Shown piece by piece: positions 7,454 through 15,519 of a stretch of 64,000 nt of DNA (positions are counted from its first letter, which is position 1; each line of letters begins with the position of its first letter). Source of the stretch: Streptomyces chattanoogensis. GTDB lineage: Bacteria; Actinomycetota; Actinomycetes; Streptomycetales; Streptomycetaceae. Location of the stretch: the NCBI RefSeq assembly GCF_001294335.1, contig NZ_LGKG01000134.1, positions 62,001 through 126,000 on the forward strand, in the 5' to 3' direction. The position numbers and the translations under genes were made by a program. The notes beneath the pieces are model-generated. The model had not been told where the DNA came from, ran no database searches, and saw nothing but the letters and a program-made list of their open reading frames with translations.

Positions 7454-8035
7454 TTATGCCGTCAGGCGGCGGATCAGGGTGACGAGGAGTTCGCGCTGGG
7501 CCGGTGGGCCGCTGCTGGTGGCCTTCGGGGTCAGCATGTGGGCGAGCTGGGGCAGATTGACCCAGGAGGCGGTCAAGGAGATGACCGCACGGAGCAGTTC
7601 GCCCGCGCCGATCTCGTCGGTGAGGGTGCCGTTCCGCTGGGCTTGGGTCACCGCGGCGATCTTCTCGGCGTAGTGATCGACGCGCTTGCGCTCGGCGGTG
7701 GCCCGGCCCTCGTACAGCAGGCCTTCCCAGGCGAGCAGCCGTGCCGGGTAGGGGTTCTGCTGCGCGTAGTCGAAGACCCGTCCCGCGTAATCGCCGAGGT
7801 CGGCGGCCTGCTCGCAGGTGAGCGGTACGGCCGCGGCGACCTTCTCCAGCTCGGATTCCAGCACTGCGGCGAACAGCTTCTCCTTGTTGCCGAAGTAGCT
7901 GTAGATCCGTTCCTTGTTGATGCCCGCGCGGGTGGCGATACGGGCGACCCGGGCACCCTCGGGACCGAACTCGGCGAACTCGGCGACCGCTGCGTCGAGC
8001 AGGAGTTGTTTGGTGCGTGCTGTGTCCCAGGCCAT
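7454..8035 (-). CDS. TetR-family transcriptional regulator
   Basis: A 193-residue repressor with an N-terminal TetR helix-turn-helix: TKQLLLDAAVAEFAEFGPEGARVARIATRAGINKERIYSYFGNKEKLFAAVL (about residues 8-59). The C-terminal ligand/dimer domain begins near residue 70. It is divergent from a small membrane protein gene, and the 130-bp gap holds two copies of an identical inverted repeat, the presumed operators. The ligand cannot be predicted; the linked gene for a two-helix membrane protein is the most likely target apart from its own promoter. Confidence 0.9.
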   Translation of the reverse strand: MAWDTARTKQLLLDAAVAEFAEFGPEGARVARIATRAGINKERIYSYFGNKEKLFAAVLESELEKVAAAVPLTCEQAADLGDYAGRVFDYAQQNPYPARLLAWEGLLYEGRATAERKRVDHYAEKIAAVTQAQRNGTLTDEIGAGELLRAVISLTASWVNLPQLAHMLTPKATSSGPPAQRELLVTLIRRLTA

Positions 8036-8065
8036 CGCGCGACCCTATCCCGGCGGGAGGTCGTC

Positions 8066-8083
8066 TCCAACCATTGGGTTGGA
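8066..8083. promoter_or_regulatory. TetR operator copy 1 (7-4-7 inverted repeat)
   Basis: TCCAACC-ATTG-GGTTGGA is a perfect inverted repeat with 7-bp arms, 30 bp before the TetR start. The same arms recur at 8121-8138 with a different spacer, which marks the arms as the recognised bases. Confidence 0.8.
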
Positions 8084-8120
8084 CATGACGGGTGATCGTG
8101 CGGCAGACTCCGGTCCAGAA

Positions 8121-8138
8121 TCCAACCCGTTGGTTGGA
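8121..8138. promoter_or_regulatory. TetR operator copy 2 (7-4-7 inverted repeat)
   Basis: TCCAACC-CGTT-GGTTGGA has arms identical to the operator at 8066-8083; the centres are 55 bp apart. It lies 27 bp before the start of the divergent membrane protein gene, so one operator probably serves each promoter. Confidence 0.8.
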
Positions 8139-8165
8139 GATGCTGCTGTGACGAGGGGGATGTCC

Positions 8166-8435
8166 ATGTCCGCGAATGCGGAGGCGAATCAGGGCGTGAA
8201 TCCGAGCGGGAACGCGCCGGCCGCGGGTCCGTCCATACACCGGCGGGCGCTGATCACCTGGCTGGCCATCTATCCGACGGTCGCCGTCGTCCTGGGGCTG
8301 CTCGGGCCGGCCACGGCCGGACTGCCGCTGCTGGTGCGGACGTTGATCCTGACCGGGATCGTGGTCCCGGTGGCGGCATACGTCCTGATCCCGGCACTGA
8401 TGAAGGCCAACGCCGCCCTGACCCGGCGACGTTGA
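8166..8435 (+). CDS. Small two-helix membrane protein
   Basis: From ATG 8166 the product is 89 residues: a polar N-terminal tail (MSANAEANQGVN), then two hydrophobic helices (LITWLAIYPTVAVVLGLLG and a second ending VAAYVLIPALM) and a short basic end. GAGGGG sits 7 bases before this ATG; ATG 8160 and GTG 8148 are in-frame alternatives but are too close to, or upstream of, that site. It resembles small DUF2798-like membrane proteins that often accompany TetR repressors in actinomycetes. The divergent TetR gene and its two operators predict tight repression. Function unknown. Confidence 0.75.
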   Translation: MSANAEANQGVNPSGNAPAAGPSIHRRALITWLAIYPTVAVVLGLLGPATAGLPLLVRTLILTGIVVPVAAYVLIPALMKANAALTRRR

Positions 8436-8578
8436 GCACTGCCCCGGCCGGCGGGGGCTACGGGAGCTTACGGGGGTGCGGTGCAGGTCTGGGCGCCGCA
8501 CCGCCCGCCAGGACGGCGAGCGCCGCAGCGCCAGAGCCACCGGCCGCAACCAGCCGACACCCACCCCCACCACCACAA

Positions 8579-8605
8579 CCTCCCCCGATCCCGCCGCCAG
8601 GCGGG
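8579..8605. repeat. 27-bp intergenic repeat, copy 2 (inverted)
   Basis: Exact reverse complement of 7278-7304, with weaker flanking similarity, in the 237-bp gap between the small membrane protein and the convergent EamA gene. The two copies could pair as 1.3-kb inverted repeats or be members of a dispersed extragenic family. Confidence 0.65.
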
Positions 8606-8672
8606 GCCCGGAGCAACAGCAGCCAACTACGGCGCCGCACTCGGCAACGTGCGGAGAACCTGCGGGCGCGGC

Positions 8673-9524
8673 TCACCCCGTATGCAACATCAGCCCGATA
8701 CCCACCACCATCAACCCCGCGGCGGCGATCCGCGGCGCCCCGAAGCGTTCCTTGAAGAAGACGGCCCCGATGGCGGCGCCCACGATGATCGAGGATTCGC
8801 GGAGGGCGGCGATGGGGGCCAGGGGCGCGCGGGTCTGGGCCCAGAGGACCAGGCCGTAGGCGAAGACGGAGAGGACGCCGCCGAGGAGGCCGCGCAGGGC
8901 TGTCGGGCGGAGTTCGGTGAGGAGTTGGCGGCGGCGGGTGGCGAGGGCGTAGGCGGGGATGACCAGGCCCTGGAGGGCCAGCAGCCAGGCGATATAGCCG
9001 AGGGGGGTGCCGGAGGCGCGTACGCCGAGGCCGTCGACGGTGGTGTAGGCGGCTATGGAGAGGCCGGTGGCCAGGGCGGCGATGATGGCCGGCCAGTGGG
9101 GCCTGGTGCCCGAGCCCCGGATGCCCCACAGGGCCACGCCCACCAGGCCCGCGGAGGCGATGGCCACGCCCGCCAGGGCCCAGGCGTCGGGGAGCTCGTG
9201 GACGAAGACGGCGGCGAGGACGGTGACCACCAGGGGCGCCGTGCCGCGGGCTATCGGGTACATCTGGCCGAAGTCGCCCAGGCGGAACGACTGCATGAGC
9301 AGGGCCTGGTAGACGAGGTGGAGGGCGACGGAGGCGAGGAGGTAGGGCCAGGCGGCGGAGGCGGGGAGCGGAGCGACGGCCGCGAGGGCCAGGCCGCACA
9401 GCGCGCCGCCGCCTCCCACCAGGGTGAAGGCGATGAGTTGGTCGCGTATGCCGTGGGCGATCGCGTTCCAGCTGGCGTGGGTGACGGCGGCCAGGAGCAC
9501 GGCCGCGACGACGAGCGGGGTCAC
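8673..9524 (-). CDS. EamA/DMT-family transporter
   Basis: A 283-residue integral membrane protein with about ten hydrophobic helices in two repeats, the drug/metabolite transporter (EamA, RhaT-like) layout. The N-terminal half includes THASWNAIAHG and the end of helix 3-4 YQALLMQSFRLGDFGQMYPIARGTAPLVV, the second half ends APLAPIAALRESSIIVGAAIGAVFFKERFG, both standard EamA motifs with the glutamate before the last helix. The GTG start overlaps the TGA of a 22-codon upstream frame (GTGA). The substrate is unknown; relatives export amino acids or metabolites. Confidence 0.85.
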   Translation of the reverse strand: MTPLVVAAVLLAAVTHASWNAIAHGIRDQLIAFTLVGGGGALCGLALAAVAPLPASAAWPYLLASVALHLVYQALLMQSFRLGDFGQMYPIARGTAPLVVTVLAAVFVHELPDAWALAGVAIASAGLVGVALWGIRGSGTRPHWPAIIAALATGLSIAAYTTVDGLGVRASGTPLGYIAWLLALQGLVIPAYALATRRRQLLTELRPTALRGLLGGVLSVFAYGLVLWAQTRAPLAPIAALRESSIIVGAAIGAVFFKERFGAPRIAAAGLMVVGIGLMLHTG

Positions 9525-9589
9525 GCGGCGCGCTCGCGTATGCGCAGGGTCGCGGCGGCCTCGGGGGCGGCAGGTGGGGAATCGCTCAT
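9521..9589 (-). CDS. Possible 22-residue leader peptide coupled to the EamA transporter
   Basis: On the minus strand, an ATG at 9589 opens a 22-codon frame (MSDSPPAAPEAAATL...) that ends in a TGA overlapping the GTG of the EamA gene. No clear ribosome binding site precedes it, but a TAGCGT about 8 bases upstream could be a -10 box for a leaderless transcript. Overlap and position suggest translational coupling; the peptide matches no family I know. Confidence 0.35.
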   Translation of the reverse strand: MSDSPPAAPEAAATLRIRERAA

Positions 9590-9685
9590 GGCCCGCACGC
9601 TAGCGAAAGGTGTACGGACCATGCGATGGAATCCGGGAGCTGGGACGGGGGGCACAGTGGTGCGTGCCCGCCCGTCCCGCCGGGC

Positions 9686-11344
9686 TCAGCCGGCGTTGAA
9701 GATGGCGCGGACCACCGGGCCCGCGTTGGAGCCGCCGTGGCCGCTGGCCGGGACGACGGCCGCCGCGGCGAGGTCGCCGCGGTAGGCGGTGAACCAGGCG
9801 TTGGGCTTCTTCTGGCCGTCGACCTCGGCCGAACCGGTCTTGGCGCCGACGTCACCGCCGATCCCGGCCATCGCCTCGGCGGCCGTACCGGAGGTCGCGG
9901 TCAGCTTCATCAGCGACTTCAGGGCCGCCTGGGTGCCGGACTTGAAGCCGCCCGGGGCCTTGGCGAACGGCCGGTTGTCGAGGGACTGCGCGACGATGTA
10001 CGGCTGGTGGAAGGAGCCGGCCTGCACCGTCGCGGCGAGCGTGGCGACGTTGAGCGGGTTCATCCGTACACCGCCCTGCCCGATCAGCGACGCCGCCATC
10101 TGCGCGTCCTGCTGGACCGGCACCGCGCCGTCGAAGGTGGGGATGCCGGTCTGCCAGTTCAGGCCGATGCCGAAGACGTCCCGGGCCTCCTTCGTCAGGT
10201 CGTCGTTCTTGAGGTCCTTGGCCTGCGAGATGAAGGCGTTGTTGCAGGACGCGGCGAAGCTCTGCGCGAAGGTGCCGTCCTTGATCTCGGACTTGTTGAG
10301 GTTCTGGAACTTCCAGCCGCCGACCGTGACGTACTTGGGGCACGGGTGCTGCTTGCCGGGCGAGGTCATGCCCTTGTCGATGAGCAGCGCCGAAGTGACG
10401 ATCTTCATCGTCGAGCCGGGGGCCAGCGACCCCTGGGTGGCCATGTTGAAGCCCTTGGCCGGGGAGTTGGCGAGCGCCAGGATCTCGCCGGTGCTGGGCT
10501 TCACCGCGGCGGCGGAGGCCGACTTCTTGCCCGCGACGGCCTTCTCCGCCGCCGCCTGGAGCCTGGCGTCCAGGGTGGTCTTGAGGGTGCCGGGGGTGCC
10601 CTTGGACAGCACCTTCAGCGTCTTGTCGGGCTGCTGGTCCGCGGGCTTGGCGGCCGTGGCGCGCTTGATGAACAGCTCCACGCCGGGCTTGCCGTTCGTC
10701 TTGTCGCCGTACTTGTCGCGCAGGCTGTCCAGGAGCCCGGCCAGCGTCGGGTGGTCCTGCGGGGTCAGCTCCTTGCCGTTGCGGTCCACGGCCTTGATCG
10801 GCGGCGCCTCGGCCTCACCCGTACGCAGCTCGTCACCCTTGGCCAGGCCCGGGTGCAGCACCGCCGGCTGCCAGGCGATCTGCGGCTTTCCGGTGGTCTT
10901 GTCCCGCTTGAGGGTGGCGGAAGTGCGATACGAGTACGGCGTCTTGTGGCCGTTGTAGTCGATCTGGGTGGCGACGGTGTACGGCACCTTGTCGCCCGTC
11001 GGTGTGCCCGGCGTCACCGTCACATCCGAGAAGTGCGCCTGCTTGCCGAAGGCCGTGAGGCCGGCGTTGGCGGCGTCGGGGCTGTCCGTCAGGCCGGCGG
11101 CCTTGGCGGGGTCGCCGCCCTGCCAGGCCTTCAGGAACGCCTGCGACGTCGTCCGTACTTCCTCCGCGCTGAGCGGACCGGTCTTCACGTTCGGCGCCTC
11201 GCCGCCCGACTTGGCGTCCGCCGACGTGACCTGCTGCGGCGATTTGTCGTCGTCCGAGCCGCCGAACAGCGTGAAGCCGCCGACGACTCCCGCCACCAGG
11301 GCCACCGATCCGCCGATCAGTCCGTACTTCACCTCGCGGCGCAT
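9686..11344 (-). CDS. Class B penicillin-binding protein with NTF2-like N-terminal domain
   Basis: The ATG at 11344 (GGAGGGG 9 bases before it) gives 552 residues; the ORF can be extended 52 codons but without a binding site. One N-terminal transmembrane anchor (YGLIGGSVALVAGVVGGFTLF) is followed by an extracytoplasmic NTF2-like/MecA-N-type domain and then the transpeptidase domain. The catalytic motifs are the nucleophile STMK (Ser311, Lys314 in APGSTMKIV), SCN in FAASCNNAF, and KTG in VGAKTGSAEV. It cross-links peptidoglycan at the cell surface. It lies beside the protein mannosyltransferase gene, as in other Streptomyces; the enzyme is probably one of the non-essential elongation or sporulation PBPs, but its role cannot be fixed. 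Confidence 0.9.
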   Translation of the reverse strand: MRREVKYGLIGGSVALVAGVVGGFTLFGGSDDDKSPQQVTSADAKSGGEAPNVKTGPLSAEEVRTTSQAFLKAWQGGDPAKAAGLTDSPDAANAGLTAFGKQAHFSDVTVTPGTPTGDKVPYTVATQIDYNGHKTPYSYRTSATLKRDKTTGKPQIAWQPAVLHPGLAKGDELRTGEAEAPPIKAVDRNGKELTPQDHPTLAGLLDSLRDKYGDKTNGKPGVELFIKRATAAKPADQQPDKTLKVLSKGTPGTLKTTLDARLQAAAEKAVAGKKSASAAAVKPSTGEILALANSPAKGFNMATQGSLAPGSTMKIVTSALLIDKGMTSPGKQHPCPKYVTVGGWKFQNLNKSEIKDGTFAQSFAASCNNAFISQAKDLKNDDLTKEARDVFGIGLNWQTGIPTFDGAVPVQQDAQMAASLIGQGGVRMNPLNVATLAATVQAGSFHQPYIVAQSLDNRPFAKAPGGFKSGTQAALKSLMKLTATSGTAAEAMAGIGGDVGAKTGSAEVDGQKKPNAWFTAYRGDLAAAAVVPASGHGGSNAGPVVRAIFNAG

Positions 11345-11597
11345 GCCACCGATCCCCTCCCAGAGAACTCGTCCTTGAATACGCACACAAGAACGTGCGT
11401 CGCACTCTAAGGGACACGGGGAAGTGAGCGACTCCCGGTCAGTCTCGATCGGGGAACAGTCCGGTGACGCGCCGCCGCCGTCCGCAGCGCGGCCGCACAA
11501 GGGTCCGGTGGGGTGATCTTTGCGCGCAGCGTCACATCCCGAGGGCGGTGAGGGGAAGTGCAGAGGGTGATCCGTTTCTCACCTTTCAGGAGGATTC

Positions 11598-11882
11598 ATG
11601 CGTATCCGTACCACGCTCTTCGCGGTGACCCTGGCCACCGCTGCCCTGCTCGGCGGCGCGGGCGCCGCCGCCGCTGACGAAGGCCCGAACTCCTCCACCC
11701 CCGGCTCGGACGTCTCCGACTCCCGTATGGGCGGTGACCTGCCTGCGGAGGGCCGCGAGAGCGAGCACAAGTCCAGCGGCCACAAGGACAAGGGCGGGCG
11801 TGGCTCCGACACCACCCCCGCGGACCGTGAGGCGGCCTACGACTCCCCCGGCGGGCTGATCGGCCGGATCTTCTTCGGCTGA
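11598..11882 (+). CDS. Small secreted hydrophilic protein
   Basis: A 94-residue precursor with a classical signal peptide (MRIRTTLFAVTLATAALLGGAGAAAADE, cleavage probably after AAA). The mature part of about 67 residues is rich in Ser, Gly, Asp, Glu and Lys, lacks cysteine and ends GGLIGRIFFG, a short hydrophobic tail that could anchor or self-associate. AGGAGG at 11588-11593 is an optimal binding site, and a strong terminator follows, so it is a single-gene transcript. Such proteins beside PBP and pmt genes are conserved in Streptomyces, but I know no function. Confidence 0.8.
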   Translation: MRIRTTLFAVTLATAALLGGAGAAAADEGPNSSTPGSDVSDSRMGGDLPAEGRESEHKSSGHKDKGGRGSDTTPADREAAYDSPGGLIGRIFFG

Positions 11883-11906
11883 TGCGACCGAGCGCACTCG
11901 GGATGA

Positions 11907-11935
11907 GGGGACGCCGGAGTGGGCGTCCCCTTTTT
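11907..11935 (+). terminator. Rho-independent terminator of the small secreted protein gene
   Basis: GGGGACGCC (11907-11915), a six-base loop, and GGCGTCCCC (11922-11930) form a perfect 9-bp stem followed by TTTTT. A 16-bp direct repeat beginning TTTTTCGTG follows at 11931-11946 and 11947-11962. Confidence 0.88.
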
Positions 11936-12006
11936 CGTGTGCCGGCTTTTTCGTGTGCCGGCACAGCGTGCGCCGGCGGGTCCCGGCTGAATCCGGGTGT
12001 TCCCGT

Positions 12007-13746
12007 CTACACCCAGGTGTCGAACCACATCCGGTTGTGCCACGCCGATTTGGGGATCGGCGTACCCGTGTACAGCGGATAGAAGTAGATGAAGTTCCAG
12101 ACGATCAGGAGCACCAGGACGCCCGCGCCCACCGCCCCGATCGTGTGACGGCGTTCGTCCGCGCCGGGCGGGCCGATGATCGCGCCGATCATCATGGCGA
12201 GCGCCAGGCACAGGAACGGGACGAAGACGACGGCGTAGAAGAGGAAGATGGTCCGTTCCTGGTAGAGGAACCAGGGGAGGTAGCCGGCCGCCACGCCGCA
12301 GGCGACGGCCCCCGCGCGCCAGTCGCGTGTGAAGGCCCAGCGGTAGAGGGCGTAGAGCAGGGCGAAGCAGGCGGCCCACCACAGCAGCGGGGTGCCGAGG
12401 GCCAGGACCTCGCGGGCGCAGCCTTCGGCGGCGGTGCAGCCCTGGTGGCCCGCCGTGGGGTCCTTGTAGAAGTACGAGACCGGGCGGCCCAGGACCAGCC
12501 AGCTCCAGGGGTTGGACTGGTAGGTGTGCGGGGTGGTCAGGCCGGTGTGGAAGGCGTAGACCTCGGTCTGGTAGTGCCAGAGGCTGCGCAGCCAGTCCGG
12601 CAGCCAGGTCCAGGCACCGGTGTGGCCCTCGGGAGTGGTGGCCCAGTCGCGGTAGTAGCCGCCCTTGGTGGCGATCCAGCCGGACCACGACGCCAGGTAG
12701 GCGGCGAGGGCGACGACGACGGTGGAGCCGAAGGCGGGCGCGGCATCGCGGCGGAGGGCGGAGCGGAACGGGCGGCGTGCGCCGGCGGTACGGCGGGCCG
12801 CCACGTCCCAAAGCACGGACATCAGGGCGAAGGCGGCCAGGTAGTAGAGGCCGTTCCATTTGGTGGCGGAGGCCAGGCCCAGGCAGAGGCCGGCCGCGAT
12901 ACGCCAGGGGCGCCAGCCCAGGCGCAGCCGGTCGCCGACCTCGTCAGCGGGACGGGCCAGCCCGTCCGGACCCACCGGCAGGGCGGCCGCCATCCGGGCC
13001 CGGGTGCGGTCGCGGTCCACCAGCAGGCAGCCGAAGGCGGCCACCACCCAGAACATCACGATCAGGTCGAGCAGGGCGGTGCGGCTCATCACGAAGTGCA
13101 GGCCGTCGACGGCCAGCAGCGCGCCGGCGAGACAGCCCAGGGCCGTGGAGCGCAGCAGACGGCGGCCGATACGGCAGATGAGCAGGACGGACAGGGTGCC
13201 CAGCAGGGCGACCATGAAGCGCCAGCCGAAGGGGTTCATGCCGAACGCCCACTCGCCGAGCGCGATCAGCCACTTGCCCATCGGGGGATGGACGACGTAC
13301 GAGGGCTGGGGGGAGAGCAGCATCTTCGGATGCGGACCGACGAGCGCCTCGTTGGCCTTCTTGTCCCAGGTGCCCTCGTAGCCGTACTGGAGCAGTGACC
13401 AGGCGTCCTTGGGGTAGTACGTCTCGTCGAATATCACGTCGTGCGGGCTGCCCAGGTGCCAGAAGCGGAGTACGCCCGCGACCAGTGCCACCAGCAGCGG
13501 GCCGCCCCACGCGGCCCAGCGCGACAGCCGCACGGCGGCCGCCGGGCCCACCCCGAACACCGCCCACAGCCGGAACGCCGGCCCGGGGAAGGCGGGCACC
13601 AGCCGCGCGCGGAGATCGCCTTGCGGGCGGCCCGGATAACCGAAACGGCGCAGCCGCCGCTGCCACACGGGGGGCTGCCGGTCCGGGTACCCGGTGCGGT
13701 GCGCGCCGGCCTCGGCCGCGGTGGTGTCACTTGTCACCCGGCCCAT
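12007..13746 (-). CDS. pmt: Dolichyl-phosphate-mannose--protein mannosyltransferase
   Basis: A 579-residue polytopic enzyme of the PMT (GT39) family, which moves mannose from polyprenyl-phosphate-mannose onto Ser/Thr of exported proteins at the outer face of the membrane. The catalytic loop after the first helix contains HDVIFDETYYPKDAWSLLQYGYEG, with the Asp-Glu pair, and VHPPMGKWLIALGEWAFGMNPFGWRF is the family's second motif. About ten hydrophobic helices follow, ending near WNFIYFYPLYTG. Length agrees with actinobacterial Pmt. It is divergent from rsmI, the arrangement found around pmt in S. coelicolor. Targets cannot be told from the gene, but secreted lipoproteins and PBPs are known substrates in the genus. 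Confidence 0.92.
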   Translation of the reverse strand: MGRVTSDTTAAEAGAHRTGYPDRQPPVWQRRLRRFGYPGRPQGDLRARLVPAFPGPAFRLWAVFGVGPAAAVRLSRWAAWGGPLLVALVAGVLRFWHLGSPHDVIFDETYYPKDAWSLLQYGYEGTWDKKANEALVGPHPKMLLSPQPSYVVHPPMGKWLIALGEWAFGMNPFGWRFMVALLGTLSVLLICRIGRRLLRSTALGCLAGALLAVDGLHFVMSRTALLDLIVMFWVVAAFGCLLVDRDRTRARMAAALPVGPDGLARPADEVGDRLRLGWRPWRIAAGLCLGLASATKWNGLYYLAAFALMSVLWDVAARRTAGARRPFRSALRRDAAPAFGSTVVVALAAYLASWSGWIATKGGYYRDWATTPEGHTGAWTWLPDWLRSLWHYQTEVYAFHTGLTTPHTYQSNPWSWLVLGRPVSYFYKDPTAGHQGCTAAEGCAREVLALGTPLLWWAACFALLYALYRWAFTRDWRAGAVACGVAAGYLPWFLYQERTIFLFYAVVFVPFLCLALAMMIGAIIGPPGADERRHTIGAVGAGVLVLLIVWNFIYFYPLYTGTPIPKSAWHNRMWFDTWV

Positions 13747-13900
13747 CGTAGGGAAGCAGTCTGTGGAGCGGTGTGCTGCGCCGCCGGACGGGTCACCGTG
13801 CCGTCCAGGTGGTGATCAACGGGTTCTCCGGAACCGGCGACGGCTCCTGCCCCGGACCCGCCCGCCGCGGGGTGCCGTGCCGCCCTGGGAGGATGGGGGC

Positions 13901-14752
13901 GTGACTGGAACGCTGGTACTTGCAGGGACGCCCATCGGTGAGATCGCGGACGCGCCGCCGCGGCTGGCCGCCGAGCTGGCGGCCGCCGATGTGATCGCCG
14001 CCGAGGACACCCGGCGGCTGCGCCGGCTGACGCAGGCGCTGGACGTGCAGCCGGCCGGGCGGATCGTGTCGTACTTCGAGGGCAACGAGGCCGCCCGCAC
14101 GCCGGAGCTGGCGGATGCGCTGGCCGGCGGCGCGCGGGTGCTGCTGGTCACCGACGCCGGGATGCCGTCCGTCTCCGACCCCGGCTACCGGCTGGTGGCG
14201 GCGGCGGTGGAGCGCGGGGTGAAGGTCACCGCGGTACCGGGGCCGTCGGCGGTGCTCACCGCCCTCGCGGTGTCCGGCCTGCCGGTGGACCGCTTCTGCT
14301 TCGAGGGGTTCCCGCCCCGCAAGACGGGCGAGCGGCTCTCGCGGCTGCGCGAGGTCGCGGACGAGCGCCGGACCCTCGTCTATTTCGAGGCGCCCCATCG
14401 GCTGGACGACACGCTCGCCGCGATGGCCGAGGTGTTCGGCGCGGACCGCCGGGCCGCCGTGTGCCGCGAGCTGACCAAGACCTACGAGGAGGTCAGGCGC
14501 GGGCCGCTGGGGGAGCTGGCGGAGTGGGCGGCCGACGGCGTACGGGGCGAGATCACCATCGTGGTCGAGGGCGCCCCGGAGAGCGGTCCGGAGGAGCTGG
14601 GGCCCGAGGAGCTGGTGCGCCGGGTGCGGGTGCGCGAGGAGGCGGGGGAGCGGCGCAAGGAGGCCATTGCGGCTGTTGCGGCGGACGCCGGGGTGCCCAA
14701 GCGGCAGGTCTTCGACGCGGTGGTCGCGGCCAAAAATGCGGCTCGGCCATAA
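13901..14752 (+). CDS. rsmI: 16S rRNA (cytidine1402-2'-O)-methyltransferase
   Basis: The GTG at 13901, with GGGAGGA about 9 bases upstream, gives 283 residues. The N-terminal TLVLAGTPIGEIADAPPRLAAELAAADVIAAEDTRRLRRL is the RsmI signature, followed by VSYFEGNEAARTPEL, VLLVTDAGMPSVSDPGYRLVAAAVERGVKVTAVPGPSAVLTALAVSG (the SAM-binding region of the tetrapyrrole methylase fold) and FCFEGFPPRKTGER. It methylates the ribose of C1402 in the decoding centre, working with RsmH. The usual start is T-P-I-G-N; here the Asn is Glu, a minor change. It is divergent from pmt. Confidence 0.92.
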   Translation: MTGTLVLAGTPIGEIADAPPRLAAELAAADVIAAEDTRRLRRLTQALDVQPAGRIVSYFEGNEAARTPELADALAGGARVLLVTDAGMPSVSDPGYRLVAAAVERGVKVTAVPGPSAVLTALAVSGLPVDRFCFEGFPPRKTGERLSRLREVADERRTLVYFEAPHRLDDTLAAMAEVFGADRRAAVCRELTKTYEEVRRGPLGELAEWAADGVRGEITIVVEGAPESGPEELGPEELVRRVRVREEAGERRKEAIAAVAADAGVPKRQVFDAVVAAKNAARP

Positions 14753-14951
14753 CCGACCCACGGGACGGTAAATGGCTAGCCTGGAAGGTAAAGGCAAAGG
14801 TCGCGCAGCCGGGTGTTTTCCCTGTCAGCTGTCAAATCTGGGCCAATAGAGCAGCCGCTCGGCTGCGCAGCTGGCCGGAAATGGCGTCCACTAGGGGTGG
14901 GACGTACGGTCCCGGAACCTTGCCTTGTCCTGTGGACAAGAGGGAGCGCAC

Positions 14952-15032
14952 ATGAGCGAACGTAGTGAGCGAACCATCCAGTGGTGCGCGCCGAGCGTAT
15001 GCGAGGCCGAGCGAAGCGAGGTCTCGGCATGA
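14952..15032 (+). CDS. 26-residue upstream ORF overlapping the next start
   Basis: ATG 14952 has a good binding site (GAGGGAG, about 7 bases upstream) and opens a 26-codon frame beginning MSERSERTIQW. Its TGA (15030-15032) overlaps the ATG of the zinc-ribbon gene at 15029 as ATGA. The downstream ATG itself has only a weak GCGAGG, so re-initiation from this leader may drive its translation. The DNA is made of GAGCGAACG/GAGCGAAGCGAG repeats that are common in Streptomyces intergenic DNA. Confidence 0.4.
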   Translation: MSERSERTIQWCAPSVCEAERSEVSA

Positions 15033-15472
15033 GCGAGATCGCGAAGACCAGTCCGATATCCCCGCGCGGAGTTTCCCCTTTTCCCCGGTCCGCCGAGCCT
15101 GCGGCACATGAGGCGTACGCCTTCGCGTGCATGCGGTGCGGCCACGGCTGGGAGCAGGCGTACGAGATCGAGCACCACCTGGACGCCAAGGGCGAACTGC
15201 ACGTCGTCTACTACGCGGACGGCGAGCGTGTGCCGTCCCCGTTGACCAGGCCCACGTGCCTGAACTGCGGCAGTAACGTCGTCAGGATCATGCGCTCGGG
15301 CCAGGTCTCGATGGTCTCCGACGCGATAGCGAACATGCATCAGCGCCAGACCGGCAACGGAAAGAAAAAGGCCGCCCCCGAGGCGGCCGACGACCGTACG
15401 GGCAGCAGCACCGGGCGGCACCACTGGCACCTCTCCGATCTGCTGCACCCCTTCCAGCACCACCGCAAATGA
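15029..15472 (+). CDS. Conserved zinc-ribbon protein with histidine-rich tail
   Basis: A 147-residue cytoplasmic protein. Residues around 31-37 read CMRCGHGWEQAYEIEHHLD and around 80 TRPTCLNCGSNVVRIM, a pair of CxxC knuckles forming a probable zinc ribbon. The C-terminal end is unusually rich in His (GRHHWHLSDLLHPFQHHRK). The ATG at 15029 is chosen because the frame's earlier GTG at 14981 lies inside a repeated region and the ATG overlaps the stop of a leader frame. Orthologues occupy the same place between rsmI and tatD in other Streptomyces, but no function is known to me. It could bind nucleic acid or metal. Confidence 0.75.
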   Translation: MSEIAKTSPISPRGVSPFPRSAEPAAHEAYAFACMRCGHGWEQAYEIEHHLDAKGELHVVYYADGERVPSPLTRPTCLNCGSNVVRIMRSGQVSMVSDAIANMHQRQTGNGKKKAAPEAADDRTGSSTGRHHWHLSDLLHPFQHHRK

Positions 15473-15519
15473 CCGTCCCCTGACGGGGCCCTGGCCGCGG
15501 TCCTCGTAGGATCGCGGCC

